This document shows positions 26,835 through 35,854 of a DNA stretch of 64,000 bases, piece by piece; within the stretch, counting starts at the first letter, position 1, and each line of letters starts with the position of its first letter. Below the pieces are notes generated by a model that worked only from the letters and a program-made list of their open reading frames with translations, searched no databases and was not told where the DNA came from. Both the position numbers and the translations under genes were made by a program. The stretch is from Planctomycetota bacterium (lineage in GTDB: Bacteria > Planctomycetota > UBA8742 > UBA2392): assembly GCA_003576915.1 (NCBI GenBank), contig QEVF01000007.1, positions 1 to 64,000 on the forward strand, read 5' to 3'.

Positions 26835-28208
26835 TCATTGGCCCAGGTAGTTTATCCTTACATTCTGGCCGTCACGCAGCAGCGTCTGCCCGCGCACCAC
26901 CACAAGGTCGCCTTCCCGCACATCCCCTTCGCCCTTGGCCGCGCGCGGCATCAGAATCTCGAATACGCCCTCGCTGGTAACGCCGCGCCGGCCGCGAATG
27001 TCAAGGCGGCGGGCCACGCCGGTCTTCTCATCGCTGCTCTTGGGTTTGCTGATGACCCAGAGCACCTCGGTGTCTCCCACGAGGCCGGCCCCGGGAGCCA
27101 CGAGCACGCCCTCACGTACCTCCGACGCAATCCGGGCGTCAGCCCACATGCCGGGCTTGATGGTGTAGTTGCCCCGGCCGGACTTCGCGGCGGCTGCCGT
27201 TTCCAGCACGGCCTTCCGGCTGTCAGCGTCAAGCTGGGCCAGGATTGTTTTGTGCGCTTCCGCGTCAACCTGAAGCGGCGGCACGACACGAACCGTGACC
27301 GCGACCATGCCCCGGGCCTGATCCACGGTTGGGGCCACGCGATCGACAAATCCCAGAAAGCGCTCCTCAAACTTCGGGTTTCGGTAAGCGGTCAGCGTGA
27401 AGAAGGCGGCTTGAGCGGTGCTGACATCCGGCTGGGGCGGGCCGCCGTTGACGGTCGTGCGACGGGGCTCGCGCAGGTTGCGCATGCTGGCCTCCGGCAC
27501 CTCGAGCTTCAGTTCCAGCAGCGAAAAGTCCGTAATGCGGTAGAGCTTGGTGGACGCGTTGACCAGTTCGTTGGCCCGCACGTTGCGTTCGACGACTGTG
27601 CCTGAAATCGGGGCGAAGATCTTGCACTGGCTGAGTGAAAGCTCTGCCTTGTCCACGTCGCTCTGGGCCTTGCGCTGCTGGACTTCGGCCGCGTCCAGGG
27701 CGTTCCTGGCCTTGTCCCGTGCCAGCAGGGCGTTGTCGTAGGCGTCCTTGGTGAAGACCTTGGAAGATTCCGGCTTGGCCGGGTCGTAGTATTCCATGAT
27801 GCGTTTGAGGTCGGCCTCGGCTTTGTCCAGATCCAGGCGCAGCTTGGCCAGGGCCAGGCGCGACTCTTCCGCGGCCAGCCGCGCGGAGGTGAGCTGAATC
27901 TGAACGTTGCGTTCATCCAGCTGCACCAGCAACTGGCCGGCCTGCACCTGATCGCCGACCTCCACGTGAACGGCCAGTGCCACTTCCGACACGCGGGCAT
28001 AAACGTCGGCCGCGTCGTGGGCGTCGATGCGTCCCGTGCTTCGTTCGTAGAGCGCAATGTTCGAGCGTCTCAGCGCCAGCACGTCCACGATCGGGTCTTT
28101 CTTCTCGCCCTCCTGAGGCGCCTTCTTCTCGCCCCAGTTGGCAGAACCGCCGCAGGCCGTCAGGAAGGCGACCGCCAGCATTCCAACGCCCAGGATAAGT
28201 CGATTCAC
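26835..28208 (-). CDS. Efflux RND/HlyD-type periplasmic adaptor lipoprotein
   Basis: A 457-residue protein. The lipobox FLTAC at the N-terminus (GTG start overlapping the Pcp stop by GTGA) is followed by a biotinyl-lipoyl-like barrel half (VYARVSEVALAVHVEVGDQV), a long helical hairpin (residues about 100-185) and the second half (KIFAPISGTVVERNVR). A beta-barrel and membrane-proximal domain complete it. This is the adaptor linking an inner-membrane pump to an outer-membrane channel. No pump gene is adjacent, so the partner must be elsewhere. Confidence 0.88.
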   Translation of the reverse strand: MNRLILGVGMLAVAFLTACGGSANWGEKKAPQEGEKKDPIVDVLALRRSNIALYERSTGRIDAHDAADVYARVSEVALAVHVEVGDQVQAGQLLVQLDERNVQIQLTSARLAAEESRLALAKLRLDLDKAEADLKRIMEYYDPAKPESSKVFTKDAYDNALLARDKARNALDAAEVQQRKAQSDVDKAELSLSQCKIFAPISGTVVERNVRANELVNASTKLYRITDFSLLELKLEVPEASMRNLREPRRTTVNGGPPQPDVSTAQAAFFTLTAYRNPKFEERFLGFVDRVAPTVDQARGMVAVTVRVVPPLQVDAEAHKTILAQLDADSRKAVLETAAAAKSGRGNYTIKPGMWADARIASEVREGVLVAPGAGLVGDTEVLWVISKPKSSDEKTGVARRLDIRGRRGVTSEGVFEILMPRAAKGEGDVREGDLVVVRGQTLLRDGQNVRINYLGQ

Positions 28209-28843
28209 GCTTTTCCCTTCGCAGTCGTGGCGCCAACCCGCGCAGCTTCACCGGCGAGCAGGCTTACCGCCGACGCCAGGCGATTCAAGGTCATGGTTCC
28301 GCCTACACCTTCTACGGGCGGAACATGCACAAACAGGATTGGAATCTCGGCGCCGAAGGCATGGGCGGCGCGAAAATAGAGATGGTTGCACAGGTAGCCA
28401 CCCGCGTCATCAGAGACTTCAGCCTCAAACCCGTCGGAGGCCAGGGTCGAAACAAATGGCTCCACCGCAAAGCGGGTTGAAATCTCCAGCGGTGCGTTGG
28501 GGTGAATCGCGCCCTGCGCACGAACCTGGCCCTGATTGTCCGCCTTGGACGCGGCATCGCGGTTGCGCGCCAGCCGCTCGATGTAGATCGTCTCGGCACC
28601 GCGTCTGGAGATGCCGCCATGGACGCCAAAGCACAATGCGACGTCCGGGCAGAATCCCAGCAGGGCACGCTTGAAGACGACAAATGCGCGGTCGAAAGTG
28701 ACCGGGACCTCGACGAGGCCAAAACGCGCGTCGGGAGGCAACAGGCCGCCCTGGCTGGCGCGCACAAGGGCCTGCCAGCTCGGATTGAATTCAAAGGAGC
28801 CAAAGGGCTCAAAGCCGCTCATCAGAACGCGTGGCAGGTCCAT
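28205..28843 (-). CDS. pcp: Pyroglutamyl-peptidase I
   Basis: A 212-residue cysteine peptidase of the C15 family, which removes N-terminal pyroglutamate. It shows the opening motif MSGFEPFGSFEFNPS, the catalytic Cys in DDAGGYLCNHLYF and the His-containing FVHVPPVEG. The catalytic-Glu region is diverged (GAETIYIERLARN instead of the usual PERVAIN form), though a Glu is present. It overlaps the adaptor gene, which is an unusual pairing. Confidence 0.88.
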   Translation of the reverse strand: MDLPRVLMSGFEPFGSFEFNPSWQALVRASQGGLLPPDARFGLVEVPVTFDRAFVVFKRALLGFCPDVALCFGVHGGISRRGAETIYIERLARNRDAASKADNQGQVRAQGAIHPNAPLEISTRFAVEPFVSTLASDGFEAEVSDDAGGYLCNHLYFRAAHAFGAEIPILFVHVPPVEGVGGTMTLNRLASAVSLLAGEAARVGATTAKGKA

Positions 28844-28844
28844 C

Positions 28845-29486
28845 TCAATCCCACTTCTGGCTGCCCGAACCGGATGCCGGCATGTGTTGCTCGCCCAGGG
28901 GCCCTTCAGCGGAGCCGGGCACGTTTTCGAGCCAGAAGCCCTTCACGCGATAGGTGCCGGCGGAGCGGTGGAGCACAAATCGCACTTTCACGCCGCTGTG
29001 CCCGTTGAGGTCGGCCGGGTTGAGCATGACCCAGCCTTCGTTGTTCTGCACGTTGACGGCGCCGCGCACAGAAATGCCCATCAGTTCTTCGGTCTTGTAT
29101 GTGACGCCTTTGTTGGCCTTGAGGTACTTCTCGTTGGCCTGGAAATAGGCGTTCAGGGCCTCCTCCTTGATGGCGGGGTCGCAGAGGCCGTGGGCACCCT
29201 TGATGTCGCCGGCGGCCAGCTTGGACATGAACTGGTCCGAAATCACAATCGCCGCATCGACTTCCTGGCCCAGGGCCTCGGAGGCCTTGGACACGCCGAA
29301 CCACGCCAGCCCGCCGATGCCCGCAATGGCCAGGCTGCCCAGAATGAACATGACGACGAAGGCGATGATGCAGCCTTTGAGGACCCCGCTGCCGCCGGCC
29401 TTGGGCGGCTGATAGCCGGGGGGCGGGGCATACTGTTGCGGAAATCCCTGGGGGTGCTGCCCGGGCATGGGTCGGGGTCCGGCCAT
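28845..29486 (-). CDS. Pro-rich single-TM hypothetical protein
   Basis: A 213-residue protein. A Pro/Gln/Gly-rich cytoplasmic N-terminus (residues 1-35) leads to one membrane helix (CIIAFVVMFILGSLAIAGIG). The external domain of about 150 residues has alternating helices and strands (VQNNEGWVMLNPADLNGH, VRFVLHRSAGTYRVKGF), similar in plan to DUF4878-like lumazine-fold proteins. The start at 29486 has AGGAGA upstream. It lies 1 base from pcp. Function unknown. Confidence 0.62.
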   Translation of the reverse strand: MAGPRPMPGQHPQGFPQQYAPPPGYQPPKAGGSGVLKGCIIAFVVMFILGSLAIAGIGGLAWFGVSKASEALGQEVDAAIVISDQFMSKLAAGDIKGAHGLCDPAIKEEALNAYFQANEKYLKANKGVTYKTEELMGISVRGAVNVQNNEGWVMLNPADLNGHSGVKVRFVLHRSAGTYRVKGFWLENVPGSAEGPLGEQHMPASGSGSQKWD

Positions 29487-29651
29487 TGGCTTCTCCTGAT
29501 CAGGTCGGCGCCATCTTAGAGTTGGCCCCCGAACATGCCATGCGCTGTATGCGAGAAACCGTGCGGCGCCGGCCTCTCGAATCCGCAACGGGATCGCAGC
29601 ACGGCCAGGACTTCGCATTGTCGTGCTCACGCGAGCTTGTAAAAGATTGGC

Positions 29652-30449
29652 ATGACACCCGTGAACGGCAAACCACTTCATGGCCTGCGCATCGCCATAA
29701 CGCGCGAGCGCGGCCGCGCCCAGGAAATGGCGGACGCGCTGGCGGCGCTGGGCGCCCATCCCGTCATATGTCCCATGATCACCTTCCTGCCGCCGCAGGA
29801 TTGGAGCCAGGCCGACGAGGCCCTCGCAAAACTCGCCAGCTTCTCCTGGATCATTTTCACCAGCATCAATGGCGTCATGTACTTCTGCTCCCGGGCCCGG
29901 CAGCGCGGCATTTCGATGAACGACATCAAGTCACACCGCATCGCCTGCGTAGGGGAAGCCACGGCTGCCGAGCTGCACAAGTACGGGGTGACGCCGGATT
30001 ACATTCCCGAACAGCAGTCATCGGAGGAGCTGCTCGCCGCGCTCAGCCGCATGATGAAACTGGCGGGGCAGAGGCTGCTGCTGCCGCGCGGCGACCTGGC
30101 AAGCCCCCTATTGCGTGATGGCTTGCGCAAGCAGGGCGCTACGGTGGTGGACCCCGTGGTGTACCGGAACACCCCAGATGCCGAAGGCGGAGAGATACTG
30201 CGCAAAGCGGTCAGCGAGGGTCGGGTAGACGTAGTCTGTTTTTCGAGTCCCAGCACTGCTGTCAACGCCATCAAGGCGCTTGGGGACAAGGCCCGGGACT
30301 GGCTCAAGGGGTTGCGCACCTACAGTATCGGTCCCATGACGTCGCGTGCGCTGCGTGAACTGGGCATTGAGCCCACGGCTGAAGCGCAGCAGCACGACAT
30401 GCCGGGTCTGATTGCCGCCGTCGTGAAGGGAGAAGGCGCGCGTGACTGA
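29652..30449 (+). CDS. hemD: Uroporphyrinogen-III synthase
   Basis: A 265-residue protein with the two-lobed HemD fold: LRIAITRERGRAQEMADAL at the N-terminus, IIFTSINGVMYF, IACVGEATAAEL, RLLLPRGDLASPLLRDGL, VCFSSPSTAVNAI and YSIGPMTSRAL. The enzyme cyclises hydroxymethylbilane in tetrapyrrole synthesis. Sequence identity is generally low in this family, but the motif order is clear. It overlaps the next gene by 8 bases. Confidence 0.9.
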   Translation: MTPVNGKPLHGLRIAITRERGRAQEMADALAALGAHPVICPMITFLPPQDWSQADEALAKLASFSWIIFTSINGVMYFCSRARQRGISMNDIKSHRIACVGEATAAELHKYGVTPDYIPEQQSSEELLAALSRMMKLAGQRLLLPRGDLASPLLRDGLRKQGATVVDPVVYRNTPDAEGGEILRKAVSEGRVDVVCFSSPSTAVNAIKALGDKARDWLKGLRTYSIGPMTSRALRELGIEPTAEAQQHDMPGLIAAVVKGEGARD

Positions 30450-31224
30450 CTCTGGTCAGCCCGTGCACGAGGGCGCCACGCGTGGCGCCGGGGCTGCCGC
30501 CATCGAGGCCTCGCGGCTTCCCCGGGGGGGCCTGCTCGGAGCGCTGCTGTGGCCCTTCCGGCTGGTCAAAGGTCTCTACGCGTGGGTGTTGAGCTGGGCG
30601 GAGTCCCGCTATGGCGTGGCGGCGCTGGCCGTAATCAGCTTTGCGGAGGCCAGCTTTTTCCCCATTCCCCCCGACCCTTTGTTGCTGGCCCTCTGCTTTG
30701 GCAAGCGGCGCAGGAGCCTCTATTTCGGCGCCGTGTGCACCGCGGCCTCGGTGCTGGGCGGCATCGCGGGCTGGTACATCGGCTATGCGCTGTTCGAAAA
30801 CCTTGCCGTGCCCGTGATCGAGCGCATGGGCTGGGCCGCGAGCTGGTTCGGAACGCCGGGCTCGGGCGTGGGTGCGTCAAGCCCCCTGAGTGCCGGTGGT
30901 GTCGAGTTTTTCCCCGACGGCCTCTTCTACAAGGTCAAGCAGAAATTCGACGAGAACGCCTTCTGGGCCTACTTCTCGGCGGCGCTCACACCAATTCCCT
31001 ACAAGGTGTTCACCATCGCCGGCGGCGTGTTCGAAGTCAGCCTTACGGCCCTGGTCGCGGGAAGCATCGCCGGCCGCGGTGCCCGGATGATGGGCGTGGC
31101 GCTCCTGGCCTACTTTTTTGGTGACCGTATCAAGCCGTTCATCGAACGCTACTTTGAGTGGCTGACCGTGGGATTCTGCCTGCTCGCCCTCGCGGGATTT
31201 CTGGCGGTCAGGTACATGTTCTGA
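30442..31224 (+). CDS. YqaA/DedA-type VTT-domain membrane protein
   Basis: A 260-residue protein with GTG start inside the hemD end. It contains four or more hydrophobic segments and the family motifs FAEASFFPIPPDPLLLA near residue 70 and PIPYKVFTIAGGVF near 185. These are the re-entrant helix motifs of SNARE-associated/VTT proteins, which act in lipid scrambling or transport. The stretch GTPGSGVGASSPLSAGG is an unusual Gly/Ser-rich loop insertion. Confidence 0.87.
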   Translation: MTDSGQPVHEGATRGAGAAAIEASRLPRGGLLGALLWPFRLVKGLYAWVLSWAESRYGVAALAVISFAEASFFPIPPDPLLLALCFGKRRRSLYFGAVCTAASVLGGIAGWYIGYALFENLAVPVIERMGWAASWFGTPGSGVGASSPLSAGGVEFFPDGLFYKVKQKFDENAFWAYFSAALTPIPYKVFTIAGGVFEVSLTALVAGSIAGRGARMMGVALLAYFFGDRIKPFIERYFEWLTVGFCLLALAGFLAVRYMF

Positions 31225-31481
31225 CGCGAGCCGGACGTCGATTGCCCTGTTGCCGGACTGCTCCGGCAGTTCACTGAAAACGCGGCATCCCGCCACTCCT
31301 CAGGTCCACGTCGGTCCACATTGAATCTGTAATGGCCAGCATCCGGCGCGGCTTCACAGCCGGGTGCCCGAGCGTTTTCGGAGTTGGGCCGCATTCTCTC
31401 TCGGGGCGAACATCGCCACGCTTCGTTTGCCCCGCCTGCGGAGCGCTTCGTGTTAGCTCTGCAGGCCGACTGTGAAGAGCC
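31225..31481. other. Convergent intergenic region with degenerate repeat
   Basis: About 257 bases between convergent genes. 31273-31296 matches the first hairpin of the interspersed repeat (20 of 24 bases against copy A). The remainder contains GC-rich partial palindromes but no gene. Confidence 0.4.
31273..31297 (-). repeat. Degenerate copy C of the repeat (first hairpin only)
   Basis: 20 of 24 bases match the first hairpin of copy A (ctgaa...ggcatcc...ccact). It lies downstream of the sppA stop (31482) on the minus strand, the same relative position as copies A and B but farther away. Confidence 0.4.
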
Positions 31482-32639
31482 CTACGGGATCCACAGCGCC
31501 AGGGGCTTGCCGGGGTAGAGCCTCAGGTGCTCTTCCAGTCTTCCCGCCAACGCGTCGGCCACCGCCTCTTCCGCCCGGGCGCCCTTGCTGCCTGAGCTTG
31601 CGCCAAACAGCGCGGCCAGGCCGCTCTGGCGACCATACTCCACAACCGTGGGGTCCGAAGCGCCGCTGAGACGGGTTGCCTCGGCCAGGGCGTCCTCGAA
31701 GTAACCCACTTTGTCGATGAAGCCCTGCTTCAATGCTGTCTGGGCGCCGAAGATCCGGCCGTCGCAATAGCTCTCCCAGTCGGGCTTGAGCTTGCTGCCG
31801 CGCCCGTCCTTGACCACTTGCTTGAACTGCACGTGCATGTCGTCAACGAGTTGCTGCAGGAGGCGTCGGCTCTCTTTGGCCTGTTCGCTTTCAGGGTCGG
31901 AGAACATGGAACCCATGTCCTTGTTATCGCCGGCCTTGATGGTCATGTCGCGGCCTTTGAGAATCTCGGTCAGGGTGCCGTGCAGGTTGAAGCCCTGCAT
32001 GATGACCCCGATGCTGCCGGTCAGCGTGGTGCGGTTGGCGACGATGACATCGGCCGGTGCCGAGATGTAGTAGCCTCCGCTGGCGGCCAGGTCCTTCATG
32101 TAGACCACCACGGGCTTGCTGGAGGACTTCCTGAACTCGACGATCTCGTGGTAGATCAGGTCGCTGGCGGTGATACCGCCGCCGGGGCTGTTCACCTCGA
32201 TGATGACAGCCTTGACGCTCTCGTCGTTGCGGGCGCGCTTGAGGCCGTCCTGCACAAAGGCCACGGGGTTGGCGCTTGGAGAGAAAAGCGAGCCCTCGCT
32301 TTCCATGATGACCCCGCTGACCTCGATGACGGCGATCTTGTCGCTGCCGCCGCCGGTGCGAGTGCGCTCCGTCAGGCCGTGGGGGTCATAACCGCCCCCC
32401 ATGCCGCCGAACATGGCCATGAAGATCAGAAGGTTGAAACCGATCACACCCACCATGACCACGATGCCGGCCACCTTCCAGAAGCTGCTCTGGCCGCGAT
32501 TCATGCGGTACTGGGGCGGCATGCCCATGCCCGGAGGCGGCGGAGCCATACCCGGGGGCGGCGGTGGCGGAAGAGGCCCGCTCCAGGCCCCCGGAGGGGG
32601 ACGGTGAAAGTCAGGCTTGGGCGTGTTGGGATCGGTCAT
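31482..32639 (-). CDS. sppA: Signal peptide peptidase SppA, membrane-bound serine protease
   Basis: A 385-residue protein. A Pro-rich cytoplasmic N-terminus precedes a membrane helix (VAGIVVMVGVIGFNLLIFMAMF). The S49 peptidase domain shows VNSPGGGITAS, the nucleophile Ser in DLAASGGYYISAPAD and the catalytic Lys region (MTIKAGDNKDMGS). The short form acts as a homo-oligomer to degrade signal peptides left in the membrane. Downstream of its stop lies a degenerate copy of the interspersed repeat. Confidence 0.93.
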   Translation of the reverse strand: MTDPNTPKPDFHRPPPGAWSGPLPPPPPPGMAPPPPGMGMPPQYRMNRGQSSFWKVAGIVVMVGVIGFNLLIFMAMFGGMGGGYDPHGLTERTRTGGGSDKIAVIEVSGVIMESEGSLFSPSANPVAFVQDGLKRARNDESVKAVIIEVNSPGGGITASDLIYHEIVEFRKSSSKPVVVYMKDLAASGGYYISAPADVIVANRTTLTGSIGVIMQGFNLHGTLTEILKGRDMTIKAGDNKDMGSMFSDPESEQAKESRRLLQQLVDDMHVQFKQVVKDGRGSKLKPDWESYCDGRIFGAQTALKQGFIDKVGYFEDALAEATRLSGASDPTVVEYGRQSGLAALFGASSGSKGARAEEAVADALAGRLEEHLRLYPGKPLALWIP

Positions 32640-32722
32640 GGTTCACTCCTCTTCGGTCAGCGCGGGAAGCATCGTATGGTTGTGACATGCAGCCGCCAGC
32701 TTGCAGGTCTGGAGCCTCGAAA

Positions 32723-33139
32723 TCAGGCCAGGGCGCGGCGCTGCGCCACTTCAGATTCGATATAGCTCGCGATGTCCCGGGTATCACTGCCGGGACCGAA
32801 CATGCGCCCCATGCCCATGGCTTGAAGGGCCCTGGCATCGGTGTCGGGGATGATGCCTCCACCAAACAGCAGGATGTTTTCGGCACCCTGCTTCCTGAGC
32901 AGTTCCAGCACCCGCGGAAACAGCGTCATGTGGGCGCCGGAGAGTGAGGACAGGCCAATGGCGTCCACGTCCTCCTGGATGGCCGCCGCCACGATCATCT
33001 CCGGGGTCTGGCGCAATCCTGTGTAGATGACCTCCATGCCGCTGTCGCGCAGGCTTGCCGCGACGATCTTCGCGCCGCGGTCATGGCCGTCGAGGCCGGC
33101 CTTGGCCACCAGAACCCTGATTTTGCGCTCCTTGCCCAT
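32723..33139 (-). CDS. Stand-alone B12-binding subunit of a methylmalonyl-CoA mutase-type enzyme
   Basis: A 138-residue protein, start MGKERKIRV at 33139. It is the complete cobalamin-binding domain: the DxHxxG motif in [13 protein letters not shown] (His ligand to cobalt), the later SxL-type motif (LSSLSGAH) and GGGIIPD. In two-subunit mutases this small chain pairs with a catalytic TIM-barrel subunit. No such subunit is in this window. It lies just downstream of lipA on the minus strand. Confidence 0.9.
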   Translation of the reverse strand: MGKERKIRVLVAKAGLDGHDRGAKIVAASLRDSGMEVIYTGLRQTPEMIVAAAIQEDVDAIGLSSLSGAHMTLFPRVLELLRKQGAENILLFGGGIIPDTDARALQAMGMGRMFGPGSDTRDIASYIESEVAQRRALA

Positions 33140-33169
33140 GTTCTGATTCCTGCGCTGCGGCAACTCCGC

Positions 33170-34045
33170 CTAGGCCTGTCCCAGAAACTGCTCCCTGGCG
33201 TTGTAGCTCGAGCGCACATAGGGGCCGCTGGCCACCATGGGAAAGCCCAGGTCCAGGGCCTCCTGTCTGATTTCAGAGAACTCGGCCGGCGGCACGTAGC
33301 GGACTACATCGGCGCACTGCCCCGCAGGTTTGAGGTATTGGCCCACCGTCAGCATGTCGACGCCCGCCGCACGCAGATCCTTCATTACAGCGCGCAACTC
33401 ATCGCGGGTTTCGCCCAGGCCCAGCATGACGCCGCTTTTGGTAGTCATGCTGCCGTCGCGTTGCTTGACGTGGCGCAGGAGTTCCAGACTGCGCTCGTAG
33501 ATGCTGCCGGGGCGGATGCGCCGATAGAGCGCGGGTACCGTCTCCACGTTATGGTTGAAAACGCGCGGCCTGGCTTCCACCACGCGGTCAATCTGGTCCT
33601 TGCGTCCCTGAAAGTCCGGCGTGAGCACTTCGACGATGACATCCGGAAAGCGCTGCTTTACTTCACAAACGACCGAGGCCCAGTGGGCCGAGCCGCCGTC
33701 GTGGAGGTCGTCGCGGTCCACGCTGGTGATGACCACATGGGTCAGTTTCATGGCGCCCACGGCATCAGCCAGGCGGGTCGGCTCTGTGGGGTCCGGCGGC
33801 AGGGGGCGCCCCTTGCCCACGCTGCAGAACGCGCAGCGCCGGGTGCAGACATCTCCAAGGATCATGAAGGTGGCGGTGCCGTGGCTATAGCATTGGGCCT
33901 TATTGGGACAACGGGCTTCCTCGCAGACGGTCACCAGGCCCTTGTCCTGAAGCAGGTTTTCCAGGGGCTTTTGGCCGCCGGAAGCGGGCAGGGCTCGCTT
34001 GAGCCACTCGGGCTTACGCTGTCTTGGCGCGACCTGGCTGTTCAT
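33170..34045 (-). CDS. lipA: Lipoyl synthase
   Basis: A 291-residue radical-SAM enzyme that inserts sulfur into octanoyl groups. It has the N-terminal auxiliary cluster Cys set (CEEARCPNKAQCY), the radical-SAM CxxxCxxC (CTRRCAFC), VVITSVDRDDLHDGG, KSGVMLGLGE and the C-terminal RSSY motif (VRSSYNA), in which Ser ligates the auxiliary cluster. Starts at 34057 (ATG) or 34063 (TTG) are also possible. No lipB lies nearby. Confidence 0.95.
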   Translation of the reverse strand: MNSQVAPRQRKPEWLKRALPASGGQKPLENLLQDKGLVTVCEEARCPNKAQCYSHGTATFMILGDVCTRRCAFCSVGKGRPLPPDPTEPTRLADAVGAMKLTHVVITSVDRDDLHDGGSAHWASVVCEVKQRFPDVIVEVLTPDFQGRKDQIDRVVEARPRVFNHNVETVPALYRRIRPGSIYERSLELLRHVKQRDGSMTTKSGVMLGLGETRDELRAVMKDLRAAGVDMLTVGQYLKPAGQCADVVRYVPPAEFSEIRQEALDLGFPMVASGPYVRSSYNAREQFLGQA

Positions 34046-34146
34046 GGCGGGAATCATAGCCAATTGAAGCGTCTTGGGTAGGCGCTGCCCGTTGCCAAGT
34101 GCGCCTTCAGGGCTATCCTTTCGCGCCTTGCCGACAAGGAGTCAAC

Positions 34147-35271
34147 ATGGACCTGAAGCGCCGCCTGCAGTCCCTCGCCACCATGGAGTCGCAGTATCCT
34201 CACGTGCTTTCGGTGTACCTGCGCTGCCGTGAGGGCGGCCACGACCGCCGCAAGGAGAACCTGATCTTCGTCAAGAACCGGGCCGCTGAAATCGAACGGG
34301 TGCTGGGCGACGATGCCAAGGGGCGCGACTTTCTTCGAGCGGCCATCGAGAAGGTCAATCTGATCCGCGAGCAGGAAGTCAAACCCAACGTGATCGGCCT
34401 GGCGCTCTTCCTCAAGGGTGGCGAAGTGGTGGAGCGCTTCGAAACGGCTGTGCCCTTTGAAGACCAGGTGGCCTATCGCCGCTTTCCCTGGGTTGCGCAG
34501 CTTGCGTTCGTGGCCGAGGAGTTCGAGCCCTATGCCGTGGTGCAGATTGACAGCCGCAGCGCGCGGATATTTGAAGTAGCTTTGGGCGAGCTGGTGGACA
34601 GCGCCGACGTGCGCAATGAGGTCCATCGCCGCATCCACCGGGGCGGCTGGAGCCAGATGCGCTTCCAGCGCCGCATAGAGGGCGAGAAGCTGGCCCACGT
34701 GCAGGAAGTGGCGGACATGCTGGCCGACCTGGTGGCCAGGCACCGCTACAAACGCATCGTCGTGGCCGGCCCGGACAAGACCCGCTCGACACTGCTCGAG
34801 GCCATGACGTCCGACCTGAGGCGTCGGGTGGTGGGCGGCGAGCGCGTGGACTCCCGCATCGCCGAGCACGAACTTCTGCAGAATGCCGTGGATTACTTCC
34901 ACAAGGCCGAGAACGAGGAAGAGACACACAAGATGGATCGCATCATCCGCGAGATCCACTCGACCACGATGGGAGTCTCAGGCCTTGAAGACGTCCTGAC
35001 CTACCTTTCACGCGGCCAGGCCTATGAAGTCCTGCTGCCCGTGGACCTCAAGCAGTCCGGCGCCCAGTGCGATGACTGCGGCGCCCTTCTCAGCGCTCCC
35101 ACCAAGACCTGCCTCGCCTGCGAGAGCAAGAAGGTCGTGGAGGTGGACCTCAAGGAGGCGGTTACCCGCACCGCGCTCAAGTACGGCACAAAGCTCGAGT
35201 TCGTGAAGAACAACGATTTCCGCAGGAAGCTGGGAGGCGCGGCCGCCCTGCTGCGCAGCCCTCGCCTTTGA
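34147..35271 (+). CDS. Bacterial archaeo-eukaryotic release-factor-like protein (baeRF/Vms1-like)
   Basis: A 374-residue protein. The start at 34147 has AAGGAG at 34136-34141. The middle domain (about 128-255) is an RNase H-like eRF1 domain 2/3 region: YAVVQIDSRSARIFEVALGE, then the loop HRGGWSQMRFQRR. In that loop G166, G167 and Q170 resemble the catalytic GGQ/GxxQ loop of eRF1 and Vms1. The C-terminal part holds CDDC and CLAC, a zinc ribbon. Known relatives (eRF1, Vms1) hydrolyse peptidyl-tRNA on stalled ribosomes, while bacterial members are largely uncharacterised. Confidence 0.78.
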   Translation: MDLKRRLQSLATMESQYPHVLSVYLRCREGGHDRRKENLIFVKNRAAEIERVLGDDAKGRDFLRAAIEKVNLIREQEVKPNVIGLALFLKGGEVVERFETAVPFEDQVAYRRFPWVAQLAFVAEEFEPYAVVQIDSRSARIFEVALGELVDSADVRNEVHRRIHRGGWSQMRFQRRIEGEKLAHVQEVADMLADLVARHRYKRIVVAGPDKTRSTLLEAMTSDLRRRVVGGERVDSRIAEHELLQNAVDYFHKAENEEETHKMDRIIREIHSTTMGVSGLEDVLTYLSRGQAYEVLLPVDLKQSGAQCDDCGALLSAPTKTCLACESKKVVEVDLKEAVTRTALKYGTKLEFVKNNDFRRKLGGAAALLRSPRL

Positions 35272-35291
35272 CACGCCGCCGGTTCGAGGTC

Positions 35292-35316
35292 AGCGGGGCG
35301 ACTTCGTCGCCCCGCT
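35292..35316. terminator. Bidirectional hairpin between convergent genes
   Basis: A perfect 11-bp stem AGCGGGGCGAC/GTCGCCCCGCT (35292-35302 with 35306-35316) with a TTC loop, just between convergent stops. AT-rich bases follow on the plus side but there is no long T run. Confidence 0.6.
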
Positions 35317-35850
35317 TCAATTGAGTGTCTTGAGGGCGAGTTCGGGAAACAGCCAGAGCGCCATCCAGTAGAGTCCGATGGTCAACGCCGCGCAAGCCAG
35401 GTTGACCCGGTCCACCCAGCGCAGGAACAGCACGCGCGCTTCGCGGCAGGCGGGATCGGCAAGGTGTTTGCGGAACAGCAGGCGCTTGGCAAGCACGGCG
35501 CCGAGGCAACTCGTGACCAGTGTGAAGGCAAAGAACGTCAGCAGCTTTTCCGTGCTGTGCAGGGGTTTGCCCTCCACCGCTTCCGTGCCCCAGATTTCCC
35601 CGGTGACCTGATACAGCCCCAGCAGACCGAAGGAAATGGCCATCAGGGGCACGCTGTAGCTGATGATGACGCTCAGGACGAGGTGCCGCTTTGCGAGGTT
35701 GACAGGCTCGGCCACCTGCTCACTGAAGTAAACACTCAGCCGGTTCTCATACACGCTGGCCGCCCACGCGAACAGCAGCGGCAGGAACATCAGGGCCAGC
35801 ACAAACAGCGTTCCGGCCGGCGAGAACTCGGACTGGATATTGGCAAGCAT
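35317..35850 (-). CDS. Four-TM hypothetical membrane protein
   Basis: A 177-residue protein starting at MLANIQSEF. Four hydrophobic helices are visible (LFVLALMFLPLLFAWAAS, LSVIISYSVPLMAISFGLLG, LLTFFAFTLVTSCLGAVLA, ACAALTIGLYWMALWLF). Basic loops suggest a cytoplasmic hairpin. No family is recognised. It follows the phosphomannomutase by 4 bases, so it is cotranscribed. Confidence 0.65.
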   Translation of the reverse strand: MLANIQSEFSPAGTLFVLALMFLPLLFAWAASVYENRLSVYFSEQVAEPVNLAKRHLVLSVIISYSVPLMAISFGLLGLYQVTGEIWGTEAVEGKPLHSTEKLLTFFAFTLVTSCLGAVLAKRLLFRKHLADPACREARVLFLRWVDRVNLACAALTIGLYWMALWLFPELALKTLN

Positions 35851-35854
35851 CGTG

